From Saccopteryx bilineata (Eukaryota; Chordata; Mammalia; Chiroptera; Emballonuridae), in assembly GCF_036850765.1 (NCBI RefSeq), contig NC_089490.1, positions 98,878,074 through 98,942,073 on the forward strand: 64,000 nucleotides of DNA, in the 5' to 3' direction. The notes under the pieces were generated by a model. The model ran no database searches. It worked only from the letters and a program-made list of their open reading frames with translations, and had not been told where the DNA came from. Position 1 is the first letter of the stretch, and each line of letters starts with the position of its first letter. Below, piece after piece: positions 1 through 11,399 of the stretch. Made by a program: the position numbers and the translations under genes.

Positions 1-347
1 AAATGGTTTTTGATTATAGTTCGCATTTCACTGATTTTCAGTAATGCTAAAAATTTGGACCATTTGGGTTTGCTTTTTTTGTGGGTTTCCTGTTGAAATT
101 CTTTGTCCACTTTTCTTTTGGACTGTTTGACTTTTTCTTATTGATTGGTGTTAGGTGTTATATATATTAGAGAAAAACAATTCATATGGGTTGTAAATAT
201 ATTTTCTAAGTCTACAGTTTGTGTTTTAACTTTGTGTTTGTTGTCTTTTTGTGGTACAAAAATTTTTTAATGGAATATAGTCCAATGTGTCAGTCTTTCT
301 TTTATGAGTTGGGCTGTTTTTATATTGTTATTTTTCAAGAAAAGCAT

Positions 348-351
<4 letters not shown>

Positions 352-386
<35 letters not shown>

Positions 387-401
387 AATTTTTTTTTTTT
401 T
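352..401 (+). repeat. (TG)13(CG)4 microsatellite plus T13 tract at a splice acceptor
   Basis: Positions 352-377 are 13 TG units, 378-385 four CG units, then TAA and 13 T residues (389-401), followed directly by ACTTTCAG. The T run is the polypyrimidine tract of exon 1's 3' splice site. The alternating purine-pyrimidine part can adopt Z-DNA. Both halves are prone to slippage, so length variation in or next to a splicing signal is expected. Confidence 0.95.
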
Positions 402-409
402 ACTTTCAG

Positions 410-583
410 ATAACTACCAAGTTATCTTCCAGACTAGCTATACATTTTTTTACCAAAGTGATGAAATAGATGACAACAGAGATGCTAGAAGTAGGACTCC
501 AACTAAAGTTGATATTACATGGATTCCTCTCCTGCGCTACTACATTCACCTGCAAAGGATTAATAACATGAGCAAGCTGCTAG
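410..583 (+). CDS. CFAP54: Internal exon 1 of a large spliced gene, tentatively CFAP54
   Basis: Acceptor ACTTTCAG ends at 409 and donor GTAGGT begins at 584. The first two bases complete a codon started in an upstream exon outside the window; 57 codons follow and one base is left over. The peptide begins NYQVIFQTSYTFFYQSDE, then has a charged stretch (DDNRDARSRTPTK) and a hydrophobic/aromatic helix-like segment ending near KLL. No motif is diagnostic by itself. Identity rests on my recollection that this block and the next exons resemble CFAP54, a very long protein of the C1d projection of the ciliary central pair. A near-identical donor pattern 4 nt downstream (588) would break the frame into exon 2, so 583 is preferred. 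The acceptor is preceded by an unusual TG/CG/T tract. Confidence 0.75.
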
Positions 584-2081
584 GTAGGTTTTTGATATGT
601 TGAGAAAGAACATATTGCCTTCCAATTTCTGGTAGGTCATGTTTCTTATTTAGAATTTCAAAATACTTTTGATACCTTTCTGAGTGAATTCTCATCAGAA
701 GATTAAAGTTTCAGAAGTTCTTAACCTGAGACACACAGACCTTTTAATACAATATTATTTCAATGTAATTGATTTCCTTTGACACTCTACATGTGTTATT
801 TTCTGTACTAAAAATATTATTGGATGTCAAATTGACCCATGGCTTTAAACAATTAAGAACTAGAGTGATCATAACGTGATAAGCTTATAAAATGAGCAGA
901 TGAAATTTTGGCTTTAAGGAGTCAGAGTGTTTTAGTAACCGGTATGTAAAAGAGAAGAAATGCATGACTGGAGATAAAGTATTTAACTCCATGAAGTTGT
1001 TTTGTTTTGTTAAATTTTTTTTTAAAAAATCATTGATGTCTCTAAATAATATCCAGAAAAAAATTGGTATCATCTTCTTCACGTCAGTCCCTTTTGTGGT
1101 TTCATGACAATGTATAATACTGTGTTAAATCTGTCCATAAATTGGTGATTCAGTGTTGCTCATCAGTGCAGCACTTGGAAAAGACTGGCCCATGCTAAAG
1201 CCCAGTGACAGAGAAGCTGGCAGAGCTAGCAGGCTGAGTCCCGGGGTGGCTAAGCAGTTATCAGGAGTTTGCTAACTCCTGAGACAGACAGACACTCAGA
1301 AAGGCATGAGGGGTGATGGGTACAAGAACAATGGAAGTTCAGTGGCAAAGGAGGTGGAGATGAGTCAGTGCAGCAGACCCTGCCTTATATCAACTTCACT
1401 CATTCCTGAATTCACCTGTGGGCACTTTCCATGTCAAGTGCCCACATTTTACTGCTTTTCTGCTCTGGCCTTTCTCTTAAGTTACTGAGGCTTCCTCAAA
1501 GAAAGGACAGTCTGGAAGTGCCAGGATTCCACAAACCAAGGGGTATCCTTCAATTAATGAGGTAGGGAATGGGTAGATTAACATTCCAGTTTCCCAGTTC
1601 CATGATGGAATAATTCTACACGTTCTTTTCTCAGCAGGTTCTCTGTAAGACAGAACCCTCATTGTTCGTAGTTGTAGCCCATTCATTAACTTACTCTCAT
1701 TGACTCTTTTATTTCCTCTATCATATTTTGCCTGCTCTCTCACTCATGTTCTTTGGATCACTTTCCAAACAAGTTGCCTGCACCTAAATTATTGATTTAA
1801 GATCTTGTGGGGGAAGAGCCTCAAACAAGAGAATTAGACAGAATGTTTTACATTATTCAGACTTGAAACCTGAATTAACATCCTCACATGCTTCTGAAAT
1901 TTTCTTTCTTCTCTGTGGCAAGAAGCAGTTCCATTTGTGTATAAACTCCAAAAATGGAAGAAGGTTATTGGCCGCTGAGGTGGGGATTTACAGGATAGTG
2001 GTTAGTGAGTAAAAAACAATCATATTGAGACCATTCTGTTATCTAATATAACTCTAAATTATGATATTTTTCTTCCTCAAG
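584..2081 (+). other. Intron between exons 1 and 2
   Basis: A 1,498-bp intron bounded by GTAGGT and TCCTCAAG, phase 1. The sequence is unique-looking and AT-rich. I recognise no young SINE or L1 in it. The short ORFs inside, such as 1306-1488 and 1477-1743, have no coding character or splice context and I do not call them. Confidence 0.7.
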
Positions 2082-2308
2082 CATCTCCAAAGCCAGGTTC
2101 TGGAACTTCTTTGCCAGGCGATACACTTCTCACATCCCTTTTCAACTCTGGGTTGATTTTGCGCCAAAAAGAAATGCATAATTTCCTTAAAAGATTTTTA
2201 CAACTGTATTCTTCCTTTTGTATTGATGAATTTCCAAGAGAACTATTATTACAAGGATCGGAAAAGCCACCTTTGTCGGAAAAAGGCTTATCTGACTCAT
2301 CAATCAAG
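2082..2308 (+). CDS. CFAP54: Exon 2 of the tentative CFAP54 gene
   Basis: Acceptor CTTCCTCAAG ends at 2081 and donor GTAATG begins at 2309. The first two bases join the G left by exon 1 to make an Ala codon; 75 codons follow and the exon ends in phase 0. The translation has a Ser/Pro/Gly-rich start (SPKPGSGTSLPGD), then an amphipathic helix-like region that includes LILRQKEMHNFLKRFLQLY, then FCIDEFPRELLLQ and a polar end. The 227-bp length and phase fit the neighbours exactly. This is one of the most conserved-looking segments, and my CFAP54 recognition leans on it. It carries no enzymatic motif, which suits a structural axonemal protein. Confidence 0.8.
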
Positions 2309-3989
2309 GTAATGTTTTAAAACATTATAGATTGTTATAAAACTTCTTTAAATCACCTCTATATTTCTGGAGGGATCACATTAACCTCAGTCCTGGCACA
2401 AAGATTTCTAGTTTCCATCAGTTTTCCTGGGGAGGCTCATTTTTGTTCTATCATATAGAGAAGCCAACCAAACATTCTGATTTTTAGGAAAGTTCACATT
2501 TTCAAGTGTTTTGTTTTGTAGCTCATAAATCTTCAGAATGTGTCAGAATTTTCTATATTCCTGCACATAACATCTCTCAGGCAGTCATTTTGCCAAAAAG
2601 TTACACAAATTTCAATGATAATAAATAAGAAAACTAGACTGAGAGTTTCTAAATCTATGTCCAATTTCTTTGTTTTATACAACATTGTGTGTATTTTTAT
2701 AATCATGAATGTGAATGAATAGGGCAAAAGTTTAAATATATTAAAAGTTTGAAGGTTTTTTTTCAAGTGTTATTAAATTGGATGGACTTTTCCAAATATG
2801 TAATATGGAAATAAAGAAGAGAAATAAAAAAGAGTATATATATGAAATTGTTGTTATTTTTTTAAGCTTCTAGGGTCTTGATTAATAGTAATGTTTCAAC
2901 AAACTACCAGAATGGGTGAATTGGAAGATACTGAAAAGTAAAGGGTTTTATTAAAAATAAAAATGTGTATTTGCATTTTGTTATATTCGACATACATATG
3001 TTGAGTACTAACGATATGCCAGCCATCCTTAGCTGGTAGAGAAAGAGGGGCTGGAGAAGGTCTGGTCCTTGTACATAGTTGGGTGTGGTCATAGAGAAAC
3101 ATTGGTAGAGTTATAACAGAAGAAAGTTACAGAACTTCAAAACTGCTTTTTAAGAGAAAATGGCAGGGCTGGTAGCAGACAGAATATACAAATTTAAATC
3201 TGTTAGTTATTTTAAATTTATTAGATATTTTAGGATATGGTTTATATTTACTGAAAAATTGTCTTTCTAGTAGTGAATAGCAAAGTAGACAGATTTACCA
3301 ATCCAGCCACGTGGGTTTTTTTGTTTTTGTTTGTTTTGTTTTGTGTTTTGGTCATCACAGGCCTCCTTATAATCTGTGGGGACACAGTCCTCTTTAAAAT
3401 ATGTCACATGAAGAAGCACAGAATGTTCACTTCCTACAAATAGTTTACTACTAAGACTGGAGAGCAGAACTATGCATATCCAAGATTCTTTTCTCCAAAT
3501 TCATCTATCAGGTAACTCTCTCCCAGGAGAGAGAGGAGGTGGAAAGGCCGGAAATGTAATATCTGGCCCTCCCCAGGGAAGGAAACAGTAGGGAGTGGGT
3601 TTACATAATCTCCAATTAACACCAAGTTCTGATTCACTCACTGCTCCTGAGAACTGAAACTGCCTTTGAGAATTATTGCTTTGTGTCTAGATGCCTCAGG
3701 TGTTTTGGAGTAGGGGCCCCAGAATGGGAAGATTCAGAACTCTAGTTCTAGTGAGTGTATTTGTGTGAATATTTTATAAGAGTTTGGAAACTCTTATATA
3801 CTCTTAAATACTTATATACTCTTGAATACTGTTCTGAAAGCAGCTCTGCTTGACTATTTTAGTATTAAAAGCAACCTATCATTACTCAGTTCTGAAGGCT
3901 AATGCTCCAAATGTACAACCTTGAATGTATTGTAAATACACGTGACATTTCTAGTGGCAACAATGTTATCAAACATTGTTTCATCCTGC

Positions 3990-4040
3990 TTGCTCTTTTT
4001 CTTTTTCTTTTTCTTTTCTTTTCTTTCTTTCTTTTTTTTA
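3990..4040 (+). repeat. Polypyrimidine TTTTC simple repeat
   Basis: An uninterrupted C/T tract of repeated CTTTTT and CTTT units runs for about 45 nt in the intron. It is a simple sequence repeat with no splice acceptor use in a supported exon. Confidence 0.85.
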
Positions 4041-5683
4041 TATAATGAGTGTAACGCTCCCCCAGGATAATCAGCCCTGGAGGTCACTGTTGCTAGCCTG
4101 ACAGGTGCTCCTCACCTAATCATGCGTTTTGTTTCACAGGGGTAGACAGCTAACAAGCATAAAGCCTTTTGGATTTTTTTTTAATAAACTCCAAGCTTGG
4201 CTGATTTTTATAATAACATTTTTGAGTCTTTAATCACTCAGGAGGCTATTTCAATCAAATTCCTTCCATAATATGATACTTAAACCTGCTCTTCCCACCC
4301 ACAGAGAAGTAGATGCCTTTCCAGAATGATCATGGCTATGTGTTGTGCTTATCAGTTTTGTGAGTCTGTGCACTGTCTGGTCTGTCGAAGCTTTGTGATG
4401 GGCAAACCAAGGTTCCAAACAAATTAAAAATTCCCCCCGAAAGATATGATTAAAATTGTGTACAATGCTGAATTATCCATGTTTAGACTATGCCTGTGAC
4501 AATCTGTGGAAGGTCAAATATTGACTAATGCCCACTGAATTGTTGTTTGGAGAACTGTGGCAAATGAAAGACTTCCTGGCAGGTCTGTTGTTTCATTCCT
4601 TTCGAAGAATAAATCAAACCTATCAAGTAGTCAGTGAATAGTCTATGCTGTCAATTAGTGTATGCAATTAATCCCATCAGCAACTGGATTTTTTAATGAT
4701 AATGAAAAATTAAATGCGTATTTTGATATTAACTTCTATGACAATTCACCATTACTAGACCATCCTGCTAATAAATACTGTATGTATCAAAGAGAAATAT
4801 ATTTGTTATTTTTATCCACTTAACTAGTTATTAAATATAAATTCTTCGCTAAATTGTCAGATCCCTGAAAGGCACTCTTATATGAAAAAAAGAATATGAG
4901 AAATTGTTTTTGTGATTCAGTTGTTTCTCTGATATTTTGGTGAACTTCCTGACATAGAATTAATCTTAATTAAGCACTTTAAGTGATTATTTAACCCTGA
5001 TAATTTTACTAATTGTGCATTTTTGTTATCCATTTAGTATCATAGTGCTAATAAGTGACAATTCTGGCTTATCACATCCTTTTATGATAGTCTCAAGACA
5101 TTTTTGAAAAGTTTTCACCTTTAATATTACCTTTCAGTCAAGACATACTTTTTCTTTTATCTGTAGACAACTTGAAAGGTCACTGTCTTTAATTCTCTTT
5201 TTATTATATTTTGAAGACTTGCATTGACAGCCTGATGTTGTGTCTTGAATAGGCTCAGAAATAATGGGAGGTGCAAAGCCTTGCAGAAACACGAGGCATT
5301 TCTTTCTGGCCACTGACATGTTCCGTTTGGTCACCAGGCCCAGAGATACCTTAGATGTCAAAAGTTAATAGAAGAACTGCTTCCCAGCCATGATGTTATA
5401 ATCTTGGAAGTAATGAGAAGTTAATTATGAAAATAGTTCATACTCCACTGAAGAAGATTCTGTTTAGACTTGAGATATTATCATCGCTATTATTATCTCT
5501 CTGGCTAGACTTATTTTGTTGGTATCAATCAACTTAAAAAATTAAGTAAATAGTTTGTAAAATTTACAACTGCATTCTACACATTTATTATTCTTGAAAA
5601 CTTCTGATTCAGAGACAAAGTTCCATCAAAGAGGCTGGGATAAGATTTACCAATACTGAACTGCAAGTCAGCCACATTTTTTA

Positions 5684-5924
5684 ATTTAAAATATTTTTTA
5701 AATGTATTGATTAATTTTTAGAGACAGAGTATGGGAGAGAGACGGAAACAGAGAAAGAAAAGAAGAGAGAGAGAGAAACATCAATTTGTTTGTTGTTCCA
5801 CCTATCAATTTGTTCTTCATGCTATCAGTGGTTGATACTTATATGTGCCCTGACTGGGGAGTGAACTTTTAATCTTGTCATGTTGGGACAATGCTCTAAC
5901 CACCTGAGCAACCCAGCCAGGGCC
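5684..5924 (-). mobile_element. Degraded tRNA-derived SINE (bat VES-like)
   Basis: On the minus strand it begins GGCCCTGGCTGGGTTGCTCAG and ends in a CT-rich stretch and A-rich tail; on the plus strand this reads as a T/GA-rich start and a GCCAGGGCC end. It is flanked by an imperfect target duplication, CAGCCACATTTTTT (5669-5682) and CAGCCACATTCTTT (from 5925). The A-box-like GCTCAGGTGGTTAG and the GATTAAAAGTT version of the B box are mutated, so this is an old inactive copy. Confidence 0.8.
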
Positions 5925-6237
5925 CAGCCACATTCTTTTAAAAAGGAAATAAGAACAATGAATTTTAATCTTTTAGAGAAAGAATTGTCTTATTTTGCAT
6001 ATGGCACTATAAAATAATGCTGTTGGAAATAGATAATAAATTATAACCATACCCTTAGTCAGTTCACCAGTAAATAAACCAGAAAAAAATAGATGTTCTT
6101 AGAATCCATGGTGACCTTGAGATTGAAATGATAGCCTGGATATTTTCCCCTTTAGATATTTAATCTGGGAGACTCACCAAAATGGAAGACATTTGTTGAG
6201 TCCTCTAGGTTATGAAGCATATTTTTCTTTTAAAAAA

Positions 6238-6330
6238 CGTATTTTTATTTTTTTTTAATTAAATTTAATGGGTGACATTAGTCAATAAGAATACACAGGT
6301 TTCAAGTAAACATAGAAGAATCTTCTATGT
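6238..6330 (-). mobile_element. L1 3'-end fragment
   Basis: The sequence TTAATGGGTGACATTAGTCAATAAGAATACACAGG matches the terminal part of the LINE-1 3' UTR seen in the other L1 copies of this window (near 10865 and 26535), in minus orientation after a T-rich tail. Only about 90 bp are recognisable. Confidence 0.6.
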
Positions 6331-6510
6331 GGTAATCAAGAACAGTTTTAAGATGTATATCCATAAAACAAGCTGCAACGACTTCCAGAGTTATCTAATG
6401 TAGTGTATATTGTATGTATAGTAATTAATATATTAATTGAATGTTTTAAACACTGAATGAATTGATTAATTCATTTAGCAATTAAACTGATAATTTGTTT
6501 TGTTCCCTAG

Positions 6511-6681
6511 ATACCTCCCAATATTTCCATACACTCCATTTCATCATTGAAGCTCCTTACCAGCTCAACTTCTGTAGAGCCGGTGTCATCAGTTATGGCA
6601 GTTCAAGCTTTAAACAAAGAACTGTGCTTTCAGTGGTACATTCCTCCCCTGGCAAAACCTCCAAAGGAAACAGAACCTATG
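6511..6681 (+). CDS. CFAP54: Exon 3 of the tentative CFAP54 gene
   Basis: Acceptor TTCCCTAG ends at 6510 and donor GTATGA begins at 6682. The exon is exactly 57 codons, phase 0 at both ends, so skipping it would keep the frame. It starts IPPNISIHSISSLKLLTSST, a Ser/Thr-rich likely loop, and ends with the compact block ELCFQWYIPPLAKPPKETEP followed by Met. That block runs directly into the hydrophobic VLLLYAYN start of exon 4. The tryptophan/proline-rich motif is the strongest visible signature. CFAP54 identity is from memory; no search was run. Confidence 0.8.
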
Positions 6682-7026
6682 GTATGAAATATAATTACAA
6701 TGCTAAATCTTACGTTTAGAGATAACGTTTAAGTAGGCCATTTATAACTTTAAGAGATGAGAACATCCTCTTTTATAGACAAAACCCACAGCAATATAGA
6801 ATCTAGATTATCTAATAGGACGAATCTGAACATAACCAAGAAATCCTGGGATAGTCTTCAGGTTGAGATCATTTTCTTTTTCCCTAATCTTAAAGGAAAA
6901 TTTTCCAGGGTGTCACCACTATTTATGATATTTGGTTTTTTAGTAGTTAAACTTTATCACATTTAAGGAAGCATTTTTCTATTGCCACTTTGCTATGAAT
7001 TTTCATCATGGGTCTTATAATCTATT

Positions 7027-7451
7027 AAGATGACTTTATGAGCCCTGGCCGGTTGGCTCAGCGGTAGAGCGTCGGCCTAGCATGCGGAGGACCCGGGTTC
7101 GATTCCGGCCAGGGCACACAGGAGAAGCACCCATTTGCTTCTCCACCCCTCCGCCGCACCTTCCTCTCTGTCTCTCTCTTCCCCTCCAGCAGCCAAGGCT
7201 CCATTGGAGCAAAGATGGCCCGGGCGCTGGGGATGGCTCTGTGGCCTCTGCCTCAGGCGCTAGAGTGGCTCTGGTCGCAACATGGCGATGCCCAGGATGG
7301 GCAGAGCATTGCCCCCTGGTGGGCAGAGCATCGCCCCAGGGTGGGCGTGCCGGGTGGATCCCAGTCGGGCGCATGCGGGAGTCTGTCTGACTGTCTCTCC
7401 CTGTTTCCAGCTTCAGAAAAAATGCAAAAAAAAAAAAAGATGACTTTATGA
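7027..7451 (+). mobile_element. Young full-length tRNA-derived SINE with 15-bp target duplication
   Basis: The body at 7042-7436 starts AGCCCTGGCCGGTTGGCTCAG. It has a tRNA-like pol III promoter: A box TGGCTCAGCGGTAGAGCG and B box GGGTTCGATTCC. A long GC-rich body follows (CTCCATTGGAGCAAAGATGG, CCCCCTGGTGGGCAGAGC), then an A tail. Both sides carry the perfect duplication AAGATGACTTTATGA (7027-7041 and 7437-7451). The GC-rich body explains the long ORFs on both strands here; they are not genes. Confidence 0.95.
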
Positions 7452-10100
7452 TTTTTTCTCTTTTAATATGATAATTCATTTTTTAAAAGTTAAATGGACC
7501 TTGCATTCCTGAGGTAAACTCAAATTAGTCATGATGTATTAATTTTACTGGATTCAATGAGTTATATTTTGTACTGGATTTTTGCCACTGTTTTCAAGAA
7601 TAATATTGGGTTATAAATTTTCCTGTGCATATCATCCTTGTCAGATATTTTTTGTTTCAAGCTTTTGCTAGATGCATAAAATGAGTTGATAAATATAATA
7701 CAATCACATTTTTCTCTTCTCTGCTAAAGTTTGTAGTAACCTTTTTCCTTGAATATTTGTTAAGAACTTGTCTGCAAAGCCATCTGTTCCTAGTTTTGTA
7801 TGTATGTCTGTATGTGTATGTGTGAGTGTATGTGAGAGAGGGAGAGAAAATATAAGACTAGTAATATAATTCTCAATAGTTAGAGGTGGTTGTTAAACAC
7901 TAGTACTCCTGTACTGGTTCAGAGTTGGAAGCAGCACTGATTTGGTCAATATCTGTTTTAATGGTTAGTAACTATATTGATTCAAGTGTTAACTGGTTTG
8001 GCCATCACCTCTGTTTATAGAACACTGGGGTTTTCTATTTCATCTTGAGTCAGTTTTATTTACATTCCTTTTTTTTTAGTAATTTCCCCATTTTATTTAA
8101 ATTTTTTCTCATTTTTAATCTGATGTATTTGTATTGAAGTGCCCCTTTTCATTTCTTATTTTGGTTATTTGTATATTTTTATTGATCATTGTCATCAGAT
8201 TTTTTTTTAGTCATTAGTTCTATTTCATTAATTAATATATCCTTCTTTTACTTTATATTTCTAACTACTGACTTCTTGAGATAGCTGTTTAGTTTGGTAT
8301 TCAGTCCTTTATTTCATAATGTATGAATTTTAAGGCCATAAATTCCTCTCTAAACATTGCTTTGCCTTCATTCCACATGTTTTTTCATAGTATTGTCATC
8401 ATCATTCAGTAAAAATAGTTTTTAACTTTCTATTATGATTTCTTCTTTGACTCATGAGTCATTTCAACATATATTTCTTTTTTTTGTGAAAGAGAAAGAG
8501 ACAGAAAGAGGGATGGATAGGGACAGACAGACAGGAAGAGAAAGAGATGAGAAGCATCAATTTTTTGTTGCAGCACCTTAGTTTCTCATTTATTGCTTTC
8601 TCATATGTGCCTTGACTAGGGGGCTACAGCAGACCGAGTGACCCCTTGCTCAAGCCAGCAACCTTGGGCTCAAGCTGGTGAGCCGTGCTTAAACCTGATG
8701 AGCCCCACTTCAGCTGGCAACCTCGGGGTTTCAAACCTAGGTCCTCCATGTCTCAGTCCACCACTCTATCCACTGCACCACTGCCTGGTCAGGCTCAACA
8801 TATGTTTCTTAAATTCCAGATTATATGGAGCTTTTCCAGTTATCATTTTTATTTATTCGTAAATTGTGTTGCTCTGTGCTAATAAAACATGCTCTATATG
8901 ATTAACATTTGTTGGAACTTGCTTTTTCCTCCAGAAAAGGTGTATTGTGTAAATATTCCATTTCTCTTAAAAAGAATATGCAATCCTCAGTTGAGGCAGC
9001 TGTTCATAAATGTCTCATAGGTCAGTTTGGTTGATCTTGTTTAAATATTCTATATTCTTACTGACTTTTTTATTTTTTGTCTTTTTATTTTTAAAATCCA
9101 TTGCTAAAAGAAATATGTTTAAATTTGTCACAGTGATTGTCATTGTCAACTTTTTGCTTCAGTTCTGTCAAATTTTGCTCTACATAATTCAAGGCTGTGT
9201 TCTTAGGTGTAATCTGATTGGTAACTGTTGTCTTCTTGATAAATTAAAAATTTTATCATCATGAAGTTATTCATGGGCTTTCTGTAATTTTTTTCTCATA
9301 AAGTTTATTTTATTTTATTATTACTGGAGGAAAATGGTTTCCTTGTGAACTTATTTTCAATGTATTTTTTTCCAAACTTTATCTTTCACCCTTTTGTGTA
9401 CTTGTGCTTTGTATTTTTAAAAATAAAATATATCCATTAAATATTTTAAAGACAATCTGACAATATTATATTTTGATAGTATTTAATACATTTACATTTA
9501 ATGTAAAAACTAATATACTTGGTTTTAAATCTACAATGTAATTTTGTGTTTTTATGTGTCTCAACTTTCCTGGGTTTTTTTTCCACTTCTCTTCAGTTAG
9601 ATTATTTTTATCATTAATTTGTTTCTCTATGAGTTTTGAAATTATACACTCTTTTTCTGTGCTTTTAGTGCCTAACCTCAGGACAACGTACATGCTTATT
9701 ATAAAGTTAATATCTTTACTCCTCTAATGACTTAAATGGTATTACTGTGTTTTATCTTTTAACCCAGAATAAATTATTGCTTTATACAAGTACTTTTCCT
9801 ATAGATTTTGCTACATATTCACTATTTGTTTTCTTTAACTTTTCTCTTGCATTTTACACATTCCATCTAAGATCACTTTTTTTCTGTTAAAGTACATACT
9901 GTGGAATGTCCTTTGGTGGGGCTCTTCTAGAAGCAAACACTCTCAATTTTTGTTTAGCTGATAAATATTATTGTTTTATATTTCTTTGTGAAATAAGTTT
10001 TTATAGAGTAGAGATTCCAAGGTTGGAAAATAAATTATTTTATTTCAGTACACTGAAAACGTCATGTGCTCATTTACAGTGTTGCTGTTAAGAGCCAAAT
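7452..10100 (-). mobile_element. Ancient LINE-1 remnant, interrupted
   Basis: The region reads as minus-strand L1 ORF2. The stretch TTGCATTCCTGAGGTAAACTC, then GGATTCAATGAGTTATATTTTGTACTGG and ATAATATTGGGTTATAAATTTTCC, parallels the L1 reverse-transcriptase segment seen intact at 46-50 kb and inverted at 28.9-29.1 kb. Later parts parallel the more N-terminal ORF2 sequence. Divergence is high, reading frames are gone, and a SINE (8480-8794) is inserted. Boundaries are approximate. Confidence 0.6.
8464..8810 (-). mobile_element. Rhin-type SINE (CCTGACC family), minus strand
   Basis: The body at 8480-8794 reads on the minus strand GCCTGACCAGGCAGTGGTGCAGTGGATAGAGTG, with later GGCTTGAGC-type repeats and a CT-rich tail. 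The flanking duplication is TCAACATATATTTCTT (8464-8479) and TCAACATATGTTTCTT (8795-8810), one mismatch. It sits inside the ancient L1, so it is younger than that element. Confidence 0.9.
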
Positions 10101-10221
10101 TGTTGTTGCTTTACAAATATCCTGACTTTCTTACTGGTTGCTCTTGAGATTTTGTCTTTGAAAAAATTTACTTGGAGTGGTTTTTTTAATTCATTTATAT
10201 TGCTTACATTAGTGTAATTTT

Positions 10222-10400
10222 AGAAAACAGAGTTTAGAGCCAAACTGCTTGGGTTTGAATCCCATCTCTGTTACTTAATACTTTTGTGAACTTTAGTACA
10301 TTAGTTAACTTTTCCGTAGCGTGGTTACCTTCATCTGTAACTAGATGTAACTGTGTAGTAAACACCTAACCTCTCAATAAATGGTAGTTGTCATTTATTA
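10222..10400 (+). mobile_element. MIR SINE
   Basis: The order of landmarks is that of MIR: TTTAGAGCCAAACTGCTTGGGTTTGAATCC, then a CTGTTACTTA segment, ACTTTAGTACATTAGTTAAC, a CATCTGTAA core and a CTCAATAAATGGTAGTTGTC end. The copy is old and diverged. Confidence 0.7.
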
Positions 10401-10417
10401 TCTCAAATTATTTAAAA

Positions 10418-10858
10418 ATTATTATGCTGATTTTTGGCCCTGGCCCGTTGGCTCAGCGGTAGAGCGTCGGCCTGGCGTGCGGGGGACCGGGTTCAATTCC
10501 TGACCAGAGCACATAGGAGAAGTGCCCATTTGCTTCTCCATCCCCCCCCTCCTTACTCTCTGTCTCTCTCTTCCCCTCCCGCAGCCAAGGCTCCATTGGA
10601 GCAAAGATGGATCGGGCGCTGGGGATGGCTCCTTGGCCTTTGCCCCAGGCGCTAGAGTGGCTCTGGTCATGGCAGAGCGACACCCCGGAGGGGCAGAGCA
10701 TCGCCCCCTGGTGGGCTGAGCGTCGCCCCTGGTGGGCGTGCCGGGTGGATCCCGATCGGGCGCATGCGGGAGTCTGACTGTCTCTCCCCGTTTCCAGCTT
10801 CAGAAAAATACAAAAAAAAAAAAAAAAAAAAAAAAAAAAGATTATTATGCTGATTTTT
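10418..10858 (+). mobile_element. Young tRNA-derived SINE inserted at the end of an L1
   Basis: The body at 10436-10840 begins GGCCCTGGCCCGTTGGCTCAG, carries A and B boxes (B box GGGTTCAATTCC) and ends in an A tail of about 28 residues, which suggests a recent insertion. It is flanked by the perfect 18-bp duplication ATTATTATGCTGATTTTT (10418-10435 and 10841-10858). The same target motif occurs a third time beyond the adjacent L1. Confidence 0.95.
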
Positions 10859-11384
10859 TATATTTTTATTGAATTTATTTAGGTGACACTGGTTAATAAA
10901 ATTACACAGGTCTTTTTTCCAGGTGTACAATTCTATAATACATCATTTGTATATTGCATTGTATGTTCACCACCCAAAATCAAGTCTCCATTCATCACCA
11001 CCTATCCCGCTCTACCCTTATCCACCTCCCCTCACTTTCCCTCCTACAATCCCCACACTGTTGTCTGTGTCTATAAGTTTTTTTCTTTGCTTAATCCTTC
11101 ACCTTTTTCACCCAGCGCTCTATCCCCCATCCTTTCTGACAGCTGTCAGACTGTTCTATCTATGAGTCTGTTTCTATTTTGTTCGTTTATTTTCTTCACC
11201 AGATTCTACTTAAGTGAGATTGTGTGGTACTTGATTTTCTAAGTGGCTTATTTCACTTAGAATAATGCTCTACAGGTCCATCCATGCTGTGTCAAAGAGT
11301 AAGTTTTCCTTCCTTTTTATGGCTGAGTAGTATTCTAATATGAAGGTACCATAGCATCCCAAGTGCCCATCAGTAGATGAGCAG
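10859..11384 (-). mobile_element. 5'-truncated LINE-1 3' end
   Basis: In plus orientation it begins with the T-rich complement of an A tail and the L1 3' UTR signature AGGTGACACTGGTTAATAAAATTACACAGG. It continues through a pyrimidine-rich 3' UTR and the end of ORF2, where TATGGCTGAGTAGTATTC is the antisense of the EYYSAI codons. The motif ATTATTATGCTG follows at 11385, copying the left flank, so this insertion has its own target duplication. Confidence 0.85.
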
Positions 11385-11399
11385 ATTATTATGCTGTTT

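Larger units (their letters stand above)
2309..6510 (+). other. Intron between exons 2 and 3
   Basis: A 4,202-bp phase-0 intron (GTAATG ... TTCCCTAG). It contains a pyrimidine-rich TTTTC tract at about 3990-4040, a degraded minus-strand SINE at 5684-5924 and a short L1 3'-end fragment at about 6238-6330. The rest (2.3-5.6 kb) is AT-rich sequence in which I see no gene or recognisable repeat. A short array around 3775-3835 repeats the motif CTTATATACTCTT imperfectly. Confidence 0.65.

Noticed and set aside
7042..7110. tRNA-like sequences at the start of each SINE
   Set aside because: A and B boxes are present but the acceptor stem does not pair and a long SINE body and A tail follow; these are SINE heads, not tRNA genes.
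7036..7479. 147-aa minus-strand and 102-aa plus-strand ORFs
   Set aside because: They lie inside a young SINE with perfect target duplications. The same peptides recur at 10422-10670, 36920-37357, 52689-53176 and 62247-62691, so they are by-products of a GC-rich repeat.
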